Shown in pieces: positions 1 to 5,731 of a stretch of DNA of 6,740 bases. The notes beneath the pieces are model-generated. The model had not been told where the DNA came from. It ran no database searches and saw only the letters and a program-made list of their open reading frames with translations. Location of the stretch: the NCBI GenBank assembly GCA_017305815.1, contig JAFKJZ010000516.1, positions 1 to 6,740 on the forward strand. The letters are read 5' to 3'. The stretch comes from Hyphomicrobiales bacterium (GTDB taxonomy: Bacteria > Pseudomonadota > Alphaproteobacteria > Rhizobiales > Kaistiaceae). The position numbers and the translations under genes were made by a program. Every line of letters starts with the position of its first letter. Position 1 is the stretch's first letter.

Positions 1-1
1 G

Positions 2-217
2 GCCGAGCGGGTGCTGCAGCGGCCGGGCATGACGGCCGAGCGGCTGGCCGCCATTCTCGCGCGCCAGATGCCGGACGCCGAGAAGCGGCGGCGGGCGCAT
101 TTCATTGTCGATACCGGCGGCAGCAAGGCGGCTTCGGCCCGTTGCGTGGCCGATATCGTTCGCGCGCTGGCGGCGCGGGCGGCAAGCGGATCCAATCCGA
201 CCGCCGACATGCCATGA
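2..217 (+). CDS. coaE: Dephospho-CoA kinase, C-terminal fragment
   Basis: The last 71 codons of a gene that begins left of the window. The product would phosphorylate the 3'-hydroxyl of dephospho-CoA using ATP, the final cytosolic step of coenzyme A synthesis. The visible part matches the CoaE C-terminus: an RPGM segment, then the family-typical AAILARQMPDAEKRRRAHF stretch (arginine-rich lid/base contacts around the RQ.P..EK..RA motif) and the FIVDTGGS strand that closes the P-loop kinase fold. The P-loop itself lies outside the window. The last ten or so residues are low in conservation, as usual. It is followed 26 bp later by dnaQ on the same strand, an arrangement I know from other alphaproteobacteria and which suggests one transcript. 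No frameshift is visible. The identification rests on a short fragment but the motif is distinctive. Confidence 0.88.
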   Translation, partial: AERVLQRPGMTAERLAAILARQMPDAEKRRRAHFIVDTGGSKAASARCVADIVRALAARAASGSNPTADMP

Positions 218-232
218 TGACTGGAACGAAGC

Positions 233-236
233 GGAG
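233..236 (+). promoter_or_regulatory. Ribosome binding site supporting the dnaQ TTG start
   Basis: GGAG sits 7 bases before the TTG at 244, an ideal Shine-Dalgarno distance. It decides the start: the first in-frame ATG downstream comes only at codon 49, after the catalytic DTETTG motif, so TTG at 244 must be used. Confidence 0.7.
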
Positions 237-243
237 CTGAGCC

Positions 244-963
244 TTGCGCGAAATCGTCTTCGATACCGAAACGACGGGCCTGGAGCCGCTGAAGGGCGAC
301 CGGCTCGTCGAAATCGGCGCCGTCGAACTGTTCAACCACCTGCCGACCGGTCGTGACTATCACGTCTACATCAATCCGGAACGCTCCATGCCGGAAGAGG
401 CGTTCCGCGTGCACGGCCTGTCGGACGAGTTCCTCGCCGACAAGCCGCTGTTCGGCGCCGTCGTCGACGAATTCCTCTCCTTCATCGACGGCGCGACGCT
501 GATCGCCCACAACGCCAATTTCGATATCAGCTTCCTGAACGCCGAATTCGCCCGGCTCGGCAAGCCACCGATTCCGCCCGAGCGCGTCATCGACACGCTG
601 GCGCTGGCGCGGCGCAAGCATCCGAAGGCGGCGAACACGCTGGACGCGCTCTGCTCGCGCTATGGCATCGATACCAGCTCGCGCACCGTCCACGGCGGCC
701 TGATCGACTCCGTGCTTCTGGCCGACGTCTATCTGGAGCTGATCGGCGGCCGCCAGCCGGACCTGGTCCTGGTGCCGGAAGCCGTCGCTGAGGTGACCGT
801 CGATGGCGGCCTGGCGGTCGTGGCCGCGCCGCAGCAGCGGGCCGTGCCGCGCGCTTTTCGCGTCACGGCGGAAGAGCAGGCGGCGCATCGCGCCTTCATC
901 GCCAAGATGGGCGACAGCGCCTTGTGGAAGACCTATATGCCCGAGGAAGTCGAGCCGGGCTGA
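244..963 (+). CDS. dnaQ: DNA polymerase III epsilon subunit (3'-5' proofreading exonuclease)
   Basis: A 239-residue protein, the usual length for alphaproteobacterial DnaQ. It removes mismatched nucleotides from the primer end as the proofreading subunit of the replicative polymerase core. All three exonuclease motifs of the DEDDh family are present: Exo I FDTETTG (D7, E9), Exo II HNANFD (D94) and Exo III HGGLID (H150, D155). Residues 171-176 (QPDLVL), just after the exonuclease domain, could be a weak beta-clamp contact, by analogy with the clamp-binding segment of the E. coli protein; this is inference. The tail (about 205-235, EEQAAHRAFI...LWKTY) would be the part that binds the polymerase alpha subunit. 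The start is TTG with a good upstream GGAG. The gene ends just before a strong terminator, so coaE-dnaQ is probably a transcript end. Nothing is truncated or unusual apart from the start codon. Confidence 0.95.
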   Translation: MREIVFDTETTGLEPLKGDRLVEIGAVELFNHLPTGRDYHVYINPERSMPEEAFRVHGLSDEFLADKPLFGAVVDEFLSFIDGATLIAHNANFDISFLNAEFARLGKPPIPPERVIDTLALARRKHPKAANTLDALCSRYGIDTSSRTVHGGLIDSVLLADVYLELIGGRQPDLVLVPEAVAEVTVDGGLAVVAAPQQRAVPRAFRVTAEEQAAHRAFIAKMGDSALWKTYMPEEVEPG

Positions 964-987
964 CCCGGGCTTTCCGGGCAGGCAACA

Positions 988-1022
988 AAAAAGCTCCCGA
1001 ACCGCCGGCTCGGGAGCTTTTT
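988..1022. terminator. Bidirectional intrinsic terminator between dnaQ and secB
   Basis: A perfect 13-bp inverted repeat, AAAAAGCTCCCGA (988-1000) and TCGGGAGCTTTTT (1010-1022), with a 9-base loop. The + strand reads a GC-rich stem into five T; the - strand reads the same stem into TTTTTTGTT. It therefore serves both dnaQ (24 bp downstream of its stop) and secB (23 bp downstream of its stop). A small extra hairpin, CCCGG/CCGGG, lies at 964-978 just after the dnaQ stop. Confidence 0.9.
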
Positions 1023-1045
1023 CATCTCGGGTGATCGAAGTTCGA

Positions 1046-1531
1046 TCAGCTCGGACGCGAACCCTGCTGGGCGGCGGCCATTTCCATCAGGCGCTGGCGG
1101 TAGAGCTGGGTGAAGTCGACCGGGTCGACCAGCAGCGGCGGGAAGCCGCCATTGCGGGTCATGTCGGCGAGGATCTGGCGCGCGAACGGGAACAGCAGGC
1201 GCGGGCACTCGATCATCAGGATCGGGGCCAGGTTTTCCTGCGGCACGTTCGAGACGCGGAACACGCCGGCATAGACCAGCTCGGCGACGAACAGCGCCTG
1301 GTCACCGTCGGTGGCGCGGCCTTCGAGGCGCAGTTCGATCTCGTAGTCGTCGCCGTCCAGCGGCGTGGCGCCGACATTGATGCCGATGTTGATCTGCGGC
1401 GCCGTGCGGCGCGGGCCGAGCGAGCGCGGCGCGGCCGGGTTCTCGAAGGACTGGTCCTTCACATATTGCAGCAGGATCGAAAGGTTGGGCTGGGCGAGCT
1501 GGCCCGCGCCATTTTCGTTATCATCGGCCAT
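1046..1531 (-). CDS. secB: Protein-export chaperone SecB
   Basis: A 161-residue protein, the normal SecB length. SecB forms a cytosolic tetramer that keeps secretory precursors unfolded and hands them to SecA at the Sec translocon. The sequence shows the family pattern: an early [16 protein letters not shown] segment (residues 17-32), the QINIGINV strand (47-53), YEIELRLE (63-70), [13 protein letters not shown] (81-93), and the strongly conserved [34 protein letters not shown] stretch (108-140). The ATG at 1531 is preceded 9 bases upstream by GGGGAG and matches the typical alphaproteobacterial N-terminus MADDNENG. The same frame stays open on the - strand far upstream, but only because it runs antisense to two real genes. 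The gene is transcribed away from timA and ends at the shared terminator. Identification is firm. Confidence 0.96.
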   Translation of the reverse strand: MADDNENGAGQLAQPNLSILLQYVKDQSFENPAAPRSLGPRRTAPQINIGINVGATPLDGDDYEIELRLEGRATDGDQALFVAELVYAGVFRVSNVPQENLAPILMIECPRLLFPFARQILADMTRNGGFPPLLVDPVDFTQLYRQRLMEMAAAQQGSRPS

Positions 1532-1610
1532 TGAAGGCGGCTCCCCTGGAACAATCCGGCCGAATGGCCCGATCTCAACAAGTGGGCTCGCTAACACTTC
1601 CGTCTCGGTG

Positions 1611-1639
1611 ATACAAGCGGCGGTGCCGAGCTCGTCGAA
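1611..1639 (-). promoter_or_regulatory. Candidate secB promoter
   Basis: On the - strand, TTCGAC (1634-1639) as -35 and TTGTAT (1611-1616) as -10 are separated by 17 bases and lie about 80 bases before the secB start. Both boxes are imperfect, so this is only a candidate read by eye. Confidence 0.25.
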
Positions 1640-1691
1640 GACGCGCAGAGGGCCGGACCCCGGCATTCCCGCCCGGTCGGCCTTTGTGGTC

Positions 1692-1723
1692 TTGACGGAC
1701 TTGGATCGACGCCCAACGATTAC
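1692..1723 (+). promoter_or_regulatory. Candidate timA operon promoter
   Basis: TTGACG at 1692-1697 is a good alphaproteobacterial -35 box. The matching -10 is weak: the least GC-rich stretch at the right distance is AACGATTAC (1715-1723). It would start transcription about 70 bases before the timA ATG. Tentative. Confidence 0.22.
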
Positions 1724-1779
1724 CACATTGGGTCCGTGCCGGCCGATCGCGCAATCGGCTTCATGGACGCCCCCGGAAT

Positions 1780-1788
1780 AGGACAGGA
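1780..1788 (+). promoter_or_regulatory. Ribosome binding site supporting the timA start at 1799
   Basis: AGGACAGGA, a doubled AGGA, ends 10 bases before the ATG at 1799. The in-frame ATGs at 1736 and 1763 have no comparable purine-rich site and would add residues before the membrane anchor that the family lacks. Confidence 0.5.
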
Positions 1789-1798
1789 TGCCTTCGGC

Positions 1799-2521
1799 AT
1801 GAACGGCTTCGTCGATATCTACACGCTGATCTTCCTCGTCCTCGCGGTGGTGATCTTCTTCAAGCTGCGTGGCGTGCTTGGCCAGCGGACCGGCAATGAG
1901 CGCCCGCCCTTTGATCCGTTCACCCGCCGCAAGGCGAGCGAACCGGACGCCAGCGCCGACGACAAGGTCATCCCCCTGCCCCGTCGCGCCAATGACGACG
2001 TCGCCCCCACGCCCGCCGGGGCGACGGCCGACGACCAGCGCATCGCCGCCATCGCGCCCGCCGGCACCCCGCTCGCGACGGCGCTCGGCCAGATCATGGC
2101 GGCCGATCGCAATTTCGATCCGCAGCAGTTTATCGACGGCGCCCGCACCGCCTACGAGATGATCGTCACCTCGTTCGCCCGCGGCGACCAGAAGACGCTG
2201 AAGCCGCTGCTCGGCCGCGAGGTCTATGACGGCTTCGTCAGCGCCATCGGAGATCGCGAGTCGCGCGGCGAGACGGTCGAGTTCAATTTCGTCGGCTTCG
2301 AGAAGGTCGAGATGGTCGATGCGGCGCTCAAGGGCGGCACGGCGCAGGTTTCGGTCAAGTTCGTGTCGAAGCTGATCTCGGCGACCCGCGACAAGGCCGG
2401 CGAGGTCGTCGACGGCGATCCCGTGCACATCGCCGATGTCACCGACATCTGGACCTTTGCGCGCGACGTCGGCTCGCGCGATCCCAACTGGCTGCTCGTC
2501 GCCACCGAAACCGTTGAATGA
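1799..2521 (+). CDS. timA: Tim44/TimA family inner-membrane protein
   Basis: A 240-residue protein with one N-terminal membrane segment (about residues 5-21, [15 protein letters not shown]) followed directly by the family signature [17 protein letters not shown] (24-40). A charged, proline- and alanine-rich linker (about 41-90) leads to a Tim44-like domain (about 95-238). This domain shows [20 protein letters not shown] (111-130) and [21 protein letters not shown] (214-236), both hallmark blocks. The family is related to mitochondrial Tim44, which tethers Hsp70 to the import channel. The Caulobacter homologue TimA is known as an inner-membrane protein, but its client and role are unsettled. 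I chose ATG 1799 because the anchor then begins at residue 5 and a ribosome site precedes it; ATG 1763 is the alternative. It heads a four-gene operon, with mltA starting 15 bp after its stop. Confidence 0.88.
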   Translation: MNGFVDIYTLIFLVLAVVIFFKLRGVLGQRTGNERPPFDPFTRRKASEPDASADDKVIPLPRRANDDVAPTPAGATADDQRIAAIAPAGTPLATALGQIMAADRNFDPQQFIDGARTAYEMIVTSFARGDQKTLKPLLGREVYDGFVSAIGDRESRGETVEFNFVGFEKVEMVDAALKGGTAQVSVKFVSKLISATRDKAGEVVDGDPVHIADVTDIWTFARDVGSRDPNWLLVATETVE

Positions 2522-2536
2522 CCGGGAACCTCGCTC

Positions 2537-3634
2537 GTGTCCACGGAAGGAAACGCCCGGCTTGTGCCTTTGCCGTTCGGCGCGATCGAGGGTTGGCAGG
2601 ATGATGACCATGCCGCGGCGTGGCGCGCCTATCGCCTGAGCGCCGTCTACGCCGCCGCCAACGAGCCGAAGACCCGCAGCCTCGGCATCGACGGTACCGC
2701 CCTCGCCCGGATCGCCCGGATCGCCGCCGCCATGCCGGCGGAGATTGTCGCCGGCGAGGCCCGGACCTTCTTCGAGACCCATTTCCAGCCGATGCGGGTG
2801 GCGTCGGCCGCCGGCAATGGTTTCTTCACCGGCTTCTACGAGCCGGAAGTCGCCGCCTCGCGGCATCCCGACGAGACGTTTCGCGTGCCGCTGCTGGGGC
2901 CGCCGGCTGAGCTGGTCGAGGTCGACGAGCAGGCGCCGCCGCCGGGCCTCGAGCCCGGCATGCGCTTTGCCCGCAGGACGACGGCCGGGTTCGAGCCCTT
3001 CTTCGACCGCGGCGAGATCGAGCGCGGCGCGCTCGACGGTCGTGGCCTGGAGCTCGCCTATGTCGCCGACCGCGTCGACGCGCTCTTCATCCATATCCAG
3101 GGCGCGGCCCGCCTGCGCATGCCGGACGGCGCGTTGCTACGCGTGACTTATGCTGCCAAATCCGGTCATGCCTATACCTCGGTCGGCAAGGTCCTGCTCG
3201 ACCGGCAGGAACTGCCGAAGGGCGGCGTCAGCATGCAGACGATCCGCGCCTGGCTCGCCGAGCATCCCGACCAGGCCTCCGAGGTGATCTGGCAGAACCG
3301 CTCCTACATCTTTTTCCGCGAGGCGCCGGTGATCGATCCCGAGCTCGGCCCGATCGCCGCCGCCAAGGTGCCGCTGACGGCCGGCCGCAGCCTCGCCGTC
3401 GATCGCACGCTGCACACCTTCCATGCGCCGATCTGGATCGACACGCGCCTGCCGGCAGCCGAGGGCGGCGTCACGTATCGGCGGTTGATGATGGCGCAGG
3501 ATACCGGGTCCGCCATTCTCGGCCCGGCGCGGGGCGACATCTTCTTCGGTTCCGGCGACGAGGCCGGCCGGATCGCGGGACGCATGCAGGCTGCCGGCGA
3601 TTTCGTCGTGCTGGCGCCGCGGAGCGGTCCATGA
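2537..3634 (+). CDS. mltA: Membrane-bound lytic murein transglycosylase A-like protein (MltA)
   Basis: A 365-residue MltA-family enzyme. The family cleaves the MurNAc-GlcNAc bond of peptidoglycan and leaves 1,6-anhydro ends. The N-terminal [15 protein letters not shown] (15-29) fits the usual start of the fold. [11 protein letters not shown] (95-105) is the conserved strand region, and [30 protein letters not shown] (186-217) is the central double-psi barrel block. The C-terminal 3D block is [22 protein letters not shown] (319-340). D322 corresponds by motif to the catalytic Asp308 of E. coli MltA. The start is GTG 2537 with GGGA 9 bases upstream; the timA stop lies in the same frame, so no longer start is possible. 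Oddly, no signal peptide or lipobox is present, although the enzyme's substrate is periplasmic. GTG at 2564 is a less likely start. Its last bases overlap smr by 4 bp. Confidence 0.93.
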   Translation: MSTEGNARLVPLPFGAIEGWQDDDHAAAWRAYRLSAVYAAANEPKTRSLGIDGTALARIARIAAAMPAEIVAGEARTFFETHFQPMRVASAAGNGFFTGFYEPEVAASRHPDETFRVPLLGPPAELVEVDEQAPPPGLEPGMRFARRTTAGFEPFFDRGEIERGALDGRGLELAYVADRVDALFIHIQGAARLRMPDGALLRVTYAAKSGHAYTSVGKVLLDRQELPKGGVSMQTIRAWLAEHPDQASEVIWQNRSYIFFREAPVIDPELGPIAAAKVPLTAGRSLAVDRTLHTFHAPIWIDTRLPAAEGGVTYRRLMMAQDTGSAILGPARGDIFFGSGDEAGRIAGRMQAAGDFVVLAPRSGP

Positions 3635-4221
3635 CGCGTCGCAAGCGCAATCTGTCCGGCGAAGAGCGCACGCTCTGGGCGACCGTCGCGCGCACCGTGG
3701 CGCCGCTCCGGCCGGAGGATGCGATCGTCGAGCCGCCGGAACCGCCGGCCGAAATGCCGCCGGTCGCAGCCGCGACGGCGAAGGGAACGGCGATGCCCGC
3801 CAAGGCCGGCAAGATCGGCAAGGCGGTGCCGCCGCCTCCGCCGCCCCTGCATCCGATCGAGCGCCGGACGCTGACCCGCGTCGCGCGCGGCACGATCGAG
3901 ATCGATGGCCGCATCGATCTGCATGGCCTGACCCAGCTCGACGCGCATGATCGCCTGCGTGGTTTTCTGATCGACGCGCAATCGCGCGGCTCCAAGCTGG
4001 TGATCGTCATCACCGGCAAGGGCAAGGTCGGCGGCGATGACCCGTTCGGCATGAATGAGCGTGGCGTGCTCCGGCGGCGCGTGCCGCAATGGCTGGCGGA
4101 GCCCGGCCTGCGCAACATCGTTATCGGTTTCGAGGAGGCGCATCGCAGCCATGGCGGCGGCGGCGCTCTCTATGTGCGCATCCGCAAGAAGCGGACGGCG
4201 CACAAGGCAGGCGACGTGTGA
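3631..4221 (+). CDS. Smr/MutS2 C-terminal domain protein
   Basis: A 196-residue protein in three parts. The N-terminal segment RRKRNLSGEERTLWATVARTVAPL (3-26) is the block typical of alphaproteobacterial Smr proteins. A proline/alanine-rich, probably flexible linker follows (about 33-76, ending in six prolines). The Smr domain itself (about 93-190) shows the IDLHG motif (95-99), the ITGKGKVGG loop (127-135) and HGGGGALYVRIRKK (174-187). Stand-alone Smr proteins have been linked to DNA nicking or RNA cleavage. This one lacks the MutS ATPase core, and its substrate cannot be read from sequence. The product is presumably cytosolic. Its ATG overlaps the mltA stop (ATGA), and its stop overlaps the GTG of the next gene, so it is probably translationally coupled on both sides. 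The family assignment is firm; the role is open. Confidence 0.92.
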   Translation: MTRRKRNLSGEERTLWATVARTVAPLRPEDAIVEPPEPPAEMPPVAAATAKGTAMPAKAGKIGKAVPPPPPPLHPIERRTLTRVARGTIEIDGRIDLHGLTQLDAHDRLRGFLIDAQSRGSKLVIVITGKGKVGGDDPFGMNERGVLRRRVPQWLAEPGLRNIVIGFEEAHRSHGGGGALYVRIRKKRTAHKAGDV

Positions 4222-4598
4222 CGCCGTTCGGACGAAAGCTGCGCGCCATGCGCGACGAGCGCGGGCTGTCGCTGAAGACGATGGCCGAGGGGCTGCAGGT
4301 GTCGAGCTCCTACCTGTCGGCGCTCGAGCATGGCCGGCGCGGCAGTCCGAGCTGGTTCATGGTCCAGCGCATCATCGCCTATTTCAACGTGATCTGGGAC
4401 GAGGCCGAGGAGTTGCAGCGCCTGGCAGAGACGTCGCATCCGCGCGTCGTCGTCGATACGGCCGGCCTCGACCCGGCCGCGACCGAGCTCGCCCACCTGC
4501 TGGCATCGACAATCCGTGGCCTCAGCGCCAAGTCCTTGCGGGATTTGAAGAAAGCGGTTCGCGACGCTGCGGCGCGCGATCATGTCGACGGCGCCTGA
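4218..4598 (+). CDS. XRE-family helix-turn-helix transcriptional regulator
   Basis: A 126-residue protein with an XRE/Cro-type DNA-binding domain at residues 4-58. The helix-turn-helix lies in GLSLKTMAEGLQVSSSYLSALEHGRRG (16-42), with recognition helix about 29-38. A conserved tail follows: WDEAEELQRLAETSHPRVVVDTAGLDPAATELAHLLA (60-96) and a helical, basic end (105-120) that could mediate dimer contact. I know this HTH-plus-tail form from the same gene position in rhizobia, but no target is established to my knowledge. The start is GTG 4218, overlapping the smr stop in GTGA; the open frame continues upstream but only within smr. It is the last gene of the timA-mltA-smr operon and converges on the DUF1402 gene. 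An operon-terminal regulator may control its own operon; that is inference. Confidence 0.9.
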   Translation: MTPFGRKLRAMRDERGLSLKTMAEGLQVSSSYLSALEHGRRGSPSWFMVQRIIAYFNVIWDEAEELQRLAETSHPRVVVDTAGLDPAATELAHLLASTIRGLSAKSLRDLKKAVRDAAARDHVDGA

Positions 4599-4622
4599 GC
4601 CGAAGCAAAGGCTCTTCAGAGC
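4597..4622. other. Convergent gene end with two competing short hairpins
   Basis: Only 17 bp separate the regulator stop from the opposing DUF1402 stop. GAGCC (4597-4601) can pair with GGCTC (4610-4614), and GCTCT (4611-4615) with AGAGC (4618-4622); the two share bases and exclude each other. Neither has a T-run beyond two bases, so terminator function is doubtful. Confidence 0.25.
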
Positions 4623-5563
4623 AACTTGCGCAGCTCGTCGATGCGGTCGTTCACCAGCCAGCCATAGTAGTTTTCCTGCGGCAAGGCGTTCTTGTTGCGC
4701 TTGCGATCGGCCGCGAGCGCCCGGGCGCGGACCTTGACGTCACCGACATTGTAAAGCGTCGAGGTGATGCCGGGATTGTTGGAGATGTCGACCCCGGCCG
4801 TGTCGCGATAGACATCGATCGACAGGCGGATGATCGCCGCCATGTAGTCCAGCGACATGTTGGGATCCATGATCGCCTGGTAGAGCTGCGGCGCCTGTTC
4901 GGCGTTGAGCAGCGGCAGGCCGCTCTTCCGGTGGACGATATCGGTGACGGTGAGGGCGGTCAGCGGATTGATCTGGCCGAGGCCGAAGGTCTGGCCGGCA
5001 AAGAGCGGCTGGAAGAACACCTTCGAGAAGCGGTCGCGCGGGAACGACTTGCCATCGACCTTCCTGCCGCGGAATTCCTTGTCCCAGACGTCTTCTCGGC
5101 AGGTCCACAGGTCATAGGCGCTGGAAAGGCCGTCGCATTCGGAAAACTGTGGCCGCGCGACGAAGTCGGCGACGGATTCGCCCTGGTAGCCGAAGGAGAG
5201 GTCCTTGGTTCCGAGATAGGCGAGGGCCTTGACGTAATAGGCCTGGGCGCTGTCGAGACCGCCGACATTGTAGGTGTGCTCGCCAACGATGGCGCCCACC
5301 AGGTGGACGGGATCGACGCCATAGGTGGCGGCGGCGCGCTTGATCGAGCGCATCAGGCCCTTGTCGCGCTGCAGCAGCGAATAGATGCGGCGGTACTTCG
5401 CCTCGAAGCTTTCCTTGGTCTCGCCGGCGCGCTTGATCGAACTCATGTCGATCGTCGGCTGCTGCTTCGAGCGGTTGCCGGGTGGCACCGCGACGACGGC
5501 GAAAGCGGGCAGGGTGGTCGCAAGGATCAGGGAGGCGAGCAGGGCACTGCGCAGGAGACGCAT
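4616..5563 (-). CDS. Secreted DUF1402-family protein, possibly lysozyme-like
   Basis: A 315-residue exported protein that I recognise as the DUF1402 type; no function is established to my knowledge. The N-terminus is a clean Sec signal peptide: MRLLR, a hydrophobic core, then LPAFA with likely cleavage after A22, which places the mature protein in the periplasm. The mature part has a distinctive VPPGNRS start (26-32) and GVDPVHLVGAIVGEHTYNV (82-100). C143 and C155 could form a disulfide. FGLGQINPLTA (193-203), DPNMSLDYMAAIIR (233-246) and STLYNVGDVKVRA (268-280) follow. This order (Glu, then G-L-x-Q-I-x-P, then DP..S/N...A, then YN.G) resembles soluble lytic transglycosylases, with E95 as candidate catalytic acid; that is my inference. 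The start ATG 5563 has a modest GGAA 5 bases upstream. It lies downstream of hslU on the same strand but has its own likely promoter. Confidence 0.8.
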   Translation of the reverse strand: MRLLRSALLASLILATTLPAFAVVAVPPGNRSKQQPTIDMSSIKRAGETKESFEAKYRRIYSLLQRDKGLMRSIKRAAATYGVDPVHLVGAIVGEHTYNVGGLDSAQAYYVKALAYLGTKDLSFGYQGESVADFVARPQFSECDGLSSAYDLWTCREDVWDKEFRGRKVDGKSFPRDRFSKVFFQPLFAGQTFGLGQINPLTALTVTDIVHRKSGLPLLNAEQAPQLYQAIMDPNMSLDYMAAIIRLSIDVYRDTAGVDISNNPGITSTLYNVGDVKVRARALAADRKRNKNALPQENYYGWLVNDRIDELRKLL

Positions 5564-5603
5564 GGAAATTCCGTCGGTCGGTCAACATGACCGCACCCGG
5601 GAC

Positions 5604-5617
5604 GGATCGGCCGATCC
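5604..5617. promoter_or_regulatory. Perfect 14-bp palindrome, possible operator of the DUF1402 gene
   Basis: GGATCGGCCGATCC is a perfect palindrome with no central gap. It lies 4 bases downstream, on the - strand, of a -10-like box and 40 bases before the DUF1402 start codon, so it would cover the transcription start, a classic repressor position. The DNA here is GC-rich, which makes short palindromes commoner, so the regulatory reading is tentative. Confidence 0.35.
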
Positions 5618-5621
5618 CGGC

Positions 5622-5627
5622 TTATAG
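5622..5627 (-). promoter_or_regulatory. Candidate -10 box for the DUF1402 gene
   Basis: CTATAA on the - strand, the most AT-rich hexamer in this gap, 58 bases before the start codon. No good TTGAC-like -35 lies at the right distance (TATTCG at 17 bases is poor), so the promoter may be weak or activator-dependent. Confidence 0.3.
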
Positions 5628-5690
5628 CATCGGAAATCCGGCCGCGAATACGGCTTACCTGCCACACTGGCCCGGATAACGCCGCGTCGG

Positions 5691-5725
5691 CTGCCGCCCC
5701 CGCGCGGCTGGCGCGGGGGCGGCAG
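5691..5725 (-). terminator. GC-rich 15-bp hairpin downstream of hslU
   Basis: CTGCCGCCCCCGCGC (5691-5705) and GCGCGGGGGCGGCAG (5711-5725) form a perfect 15-bp stem with the 5-base loop GGCTG, beginning 6 bp after the hslU stop. On the hslU strand no T-run follows, so it is not a classical intrinsic terminator. It may act as a T-less terminator or as a 3'-end stabiliser of the hslVU message. Confidence 0.65.
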
Positions 5726-5731
5726 TTCTCG

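Larger units (their letters stand above)
1532..1798. other. Divergent intergenic region between secB and timA
   Basis: This 267-bp gap contains no credible gene on either strand and must supply promoters for secB (leftward) and timA (rightward). It holds the two candidate promoters listed separately and an inverted repeat GCCGAT/ATCGGC at 1742-1747 and 1754-1759 with a 6-base loop, which could be a short leader hairpin before timA. I recall an fxsA-type membrane protein gene at this position in some rhizobial relatives; nothing resembling a hydrophobic membrane protein is encoded here. Confidence 0.6.

Noticed and set aside
1365..1781. 138-codon open frame on the + strand spanning the secB-timA gap
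   Set aside because: It begins antisense inside secB, has no ribosome site or family resemblance, and ends just before timA.
2704..2721. Tandem 9-bp repeat CGCCCGGAT in mltA
   Set aside because: Two units only, encoding an ARIARIA helix segment in a coding region; ordinary sequence of a GC-rich gene.
1532..3094. Long open frame on the - strand that would extend SecB at its N-terminus by over 500 residues
   Set aside because: It runs antisense to timA and mltA, is rich in R, G and D in the manner of GC-driven shadow frames, and SecB has a proper start with ribosome site at 1531.
3304..4203. 299-codon open frame on the - strand
   Set aside because: It is antisense to mltA and smr and shows no recognisable domain; composition fits a shadow frame.
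5571..5586. GTCG/GTCA tetranucleotide run before the DUF1402 start
   Set aside because: Three units at most and imperfect; too short to call a repeat element.
4055..5590. 511-codon open frame on the + strand
   Set aside because: It crosses the smr, regulator and DUF1402 genes in wrong frames; all three have recognisable family motifs in their own frames.
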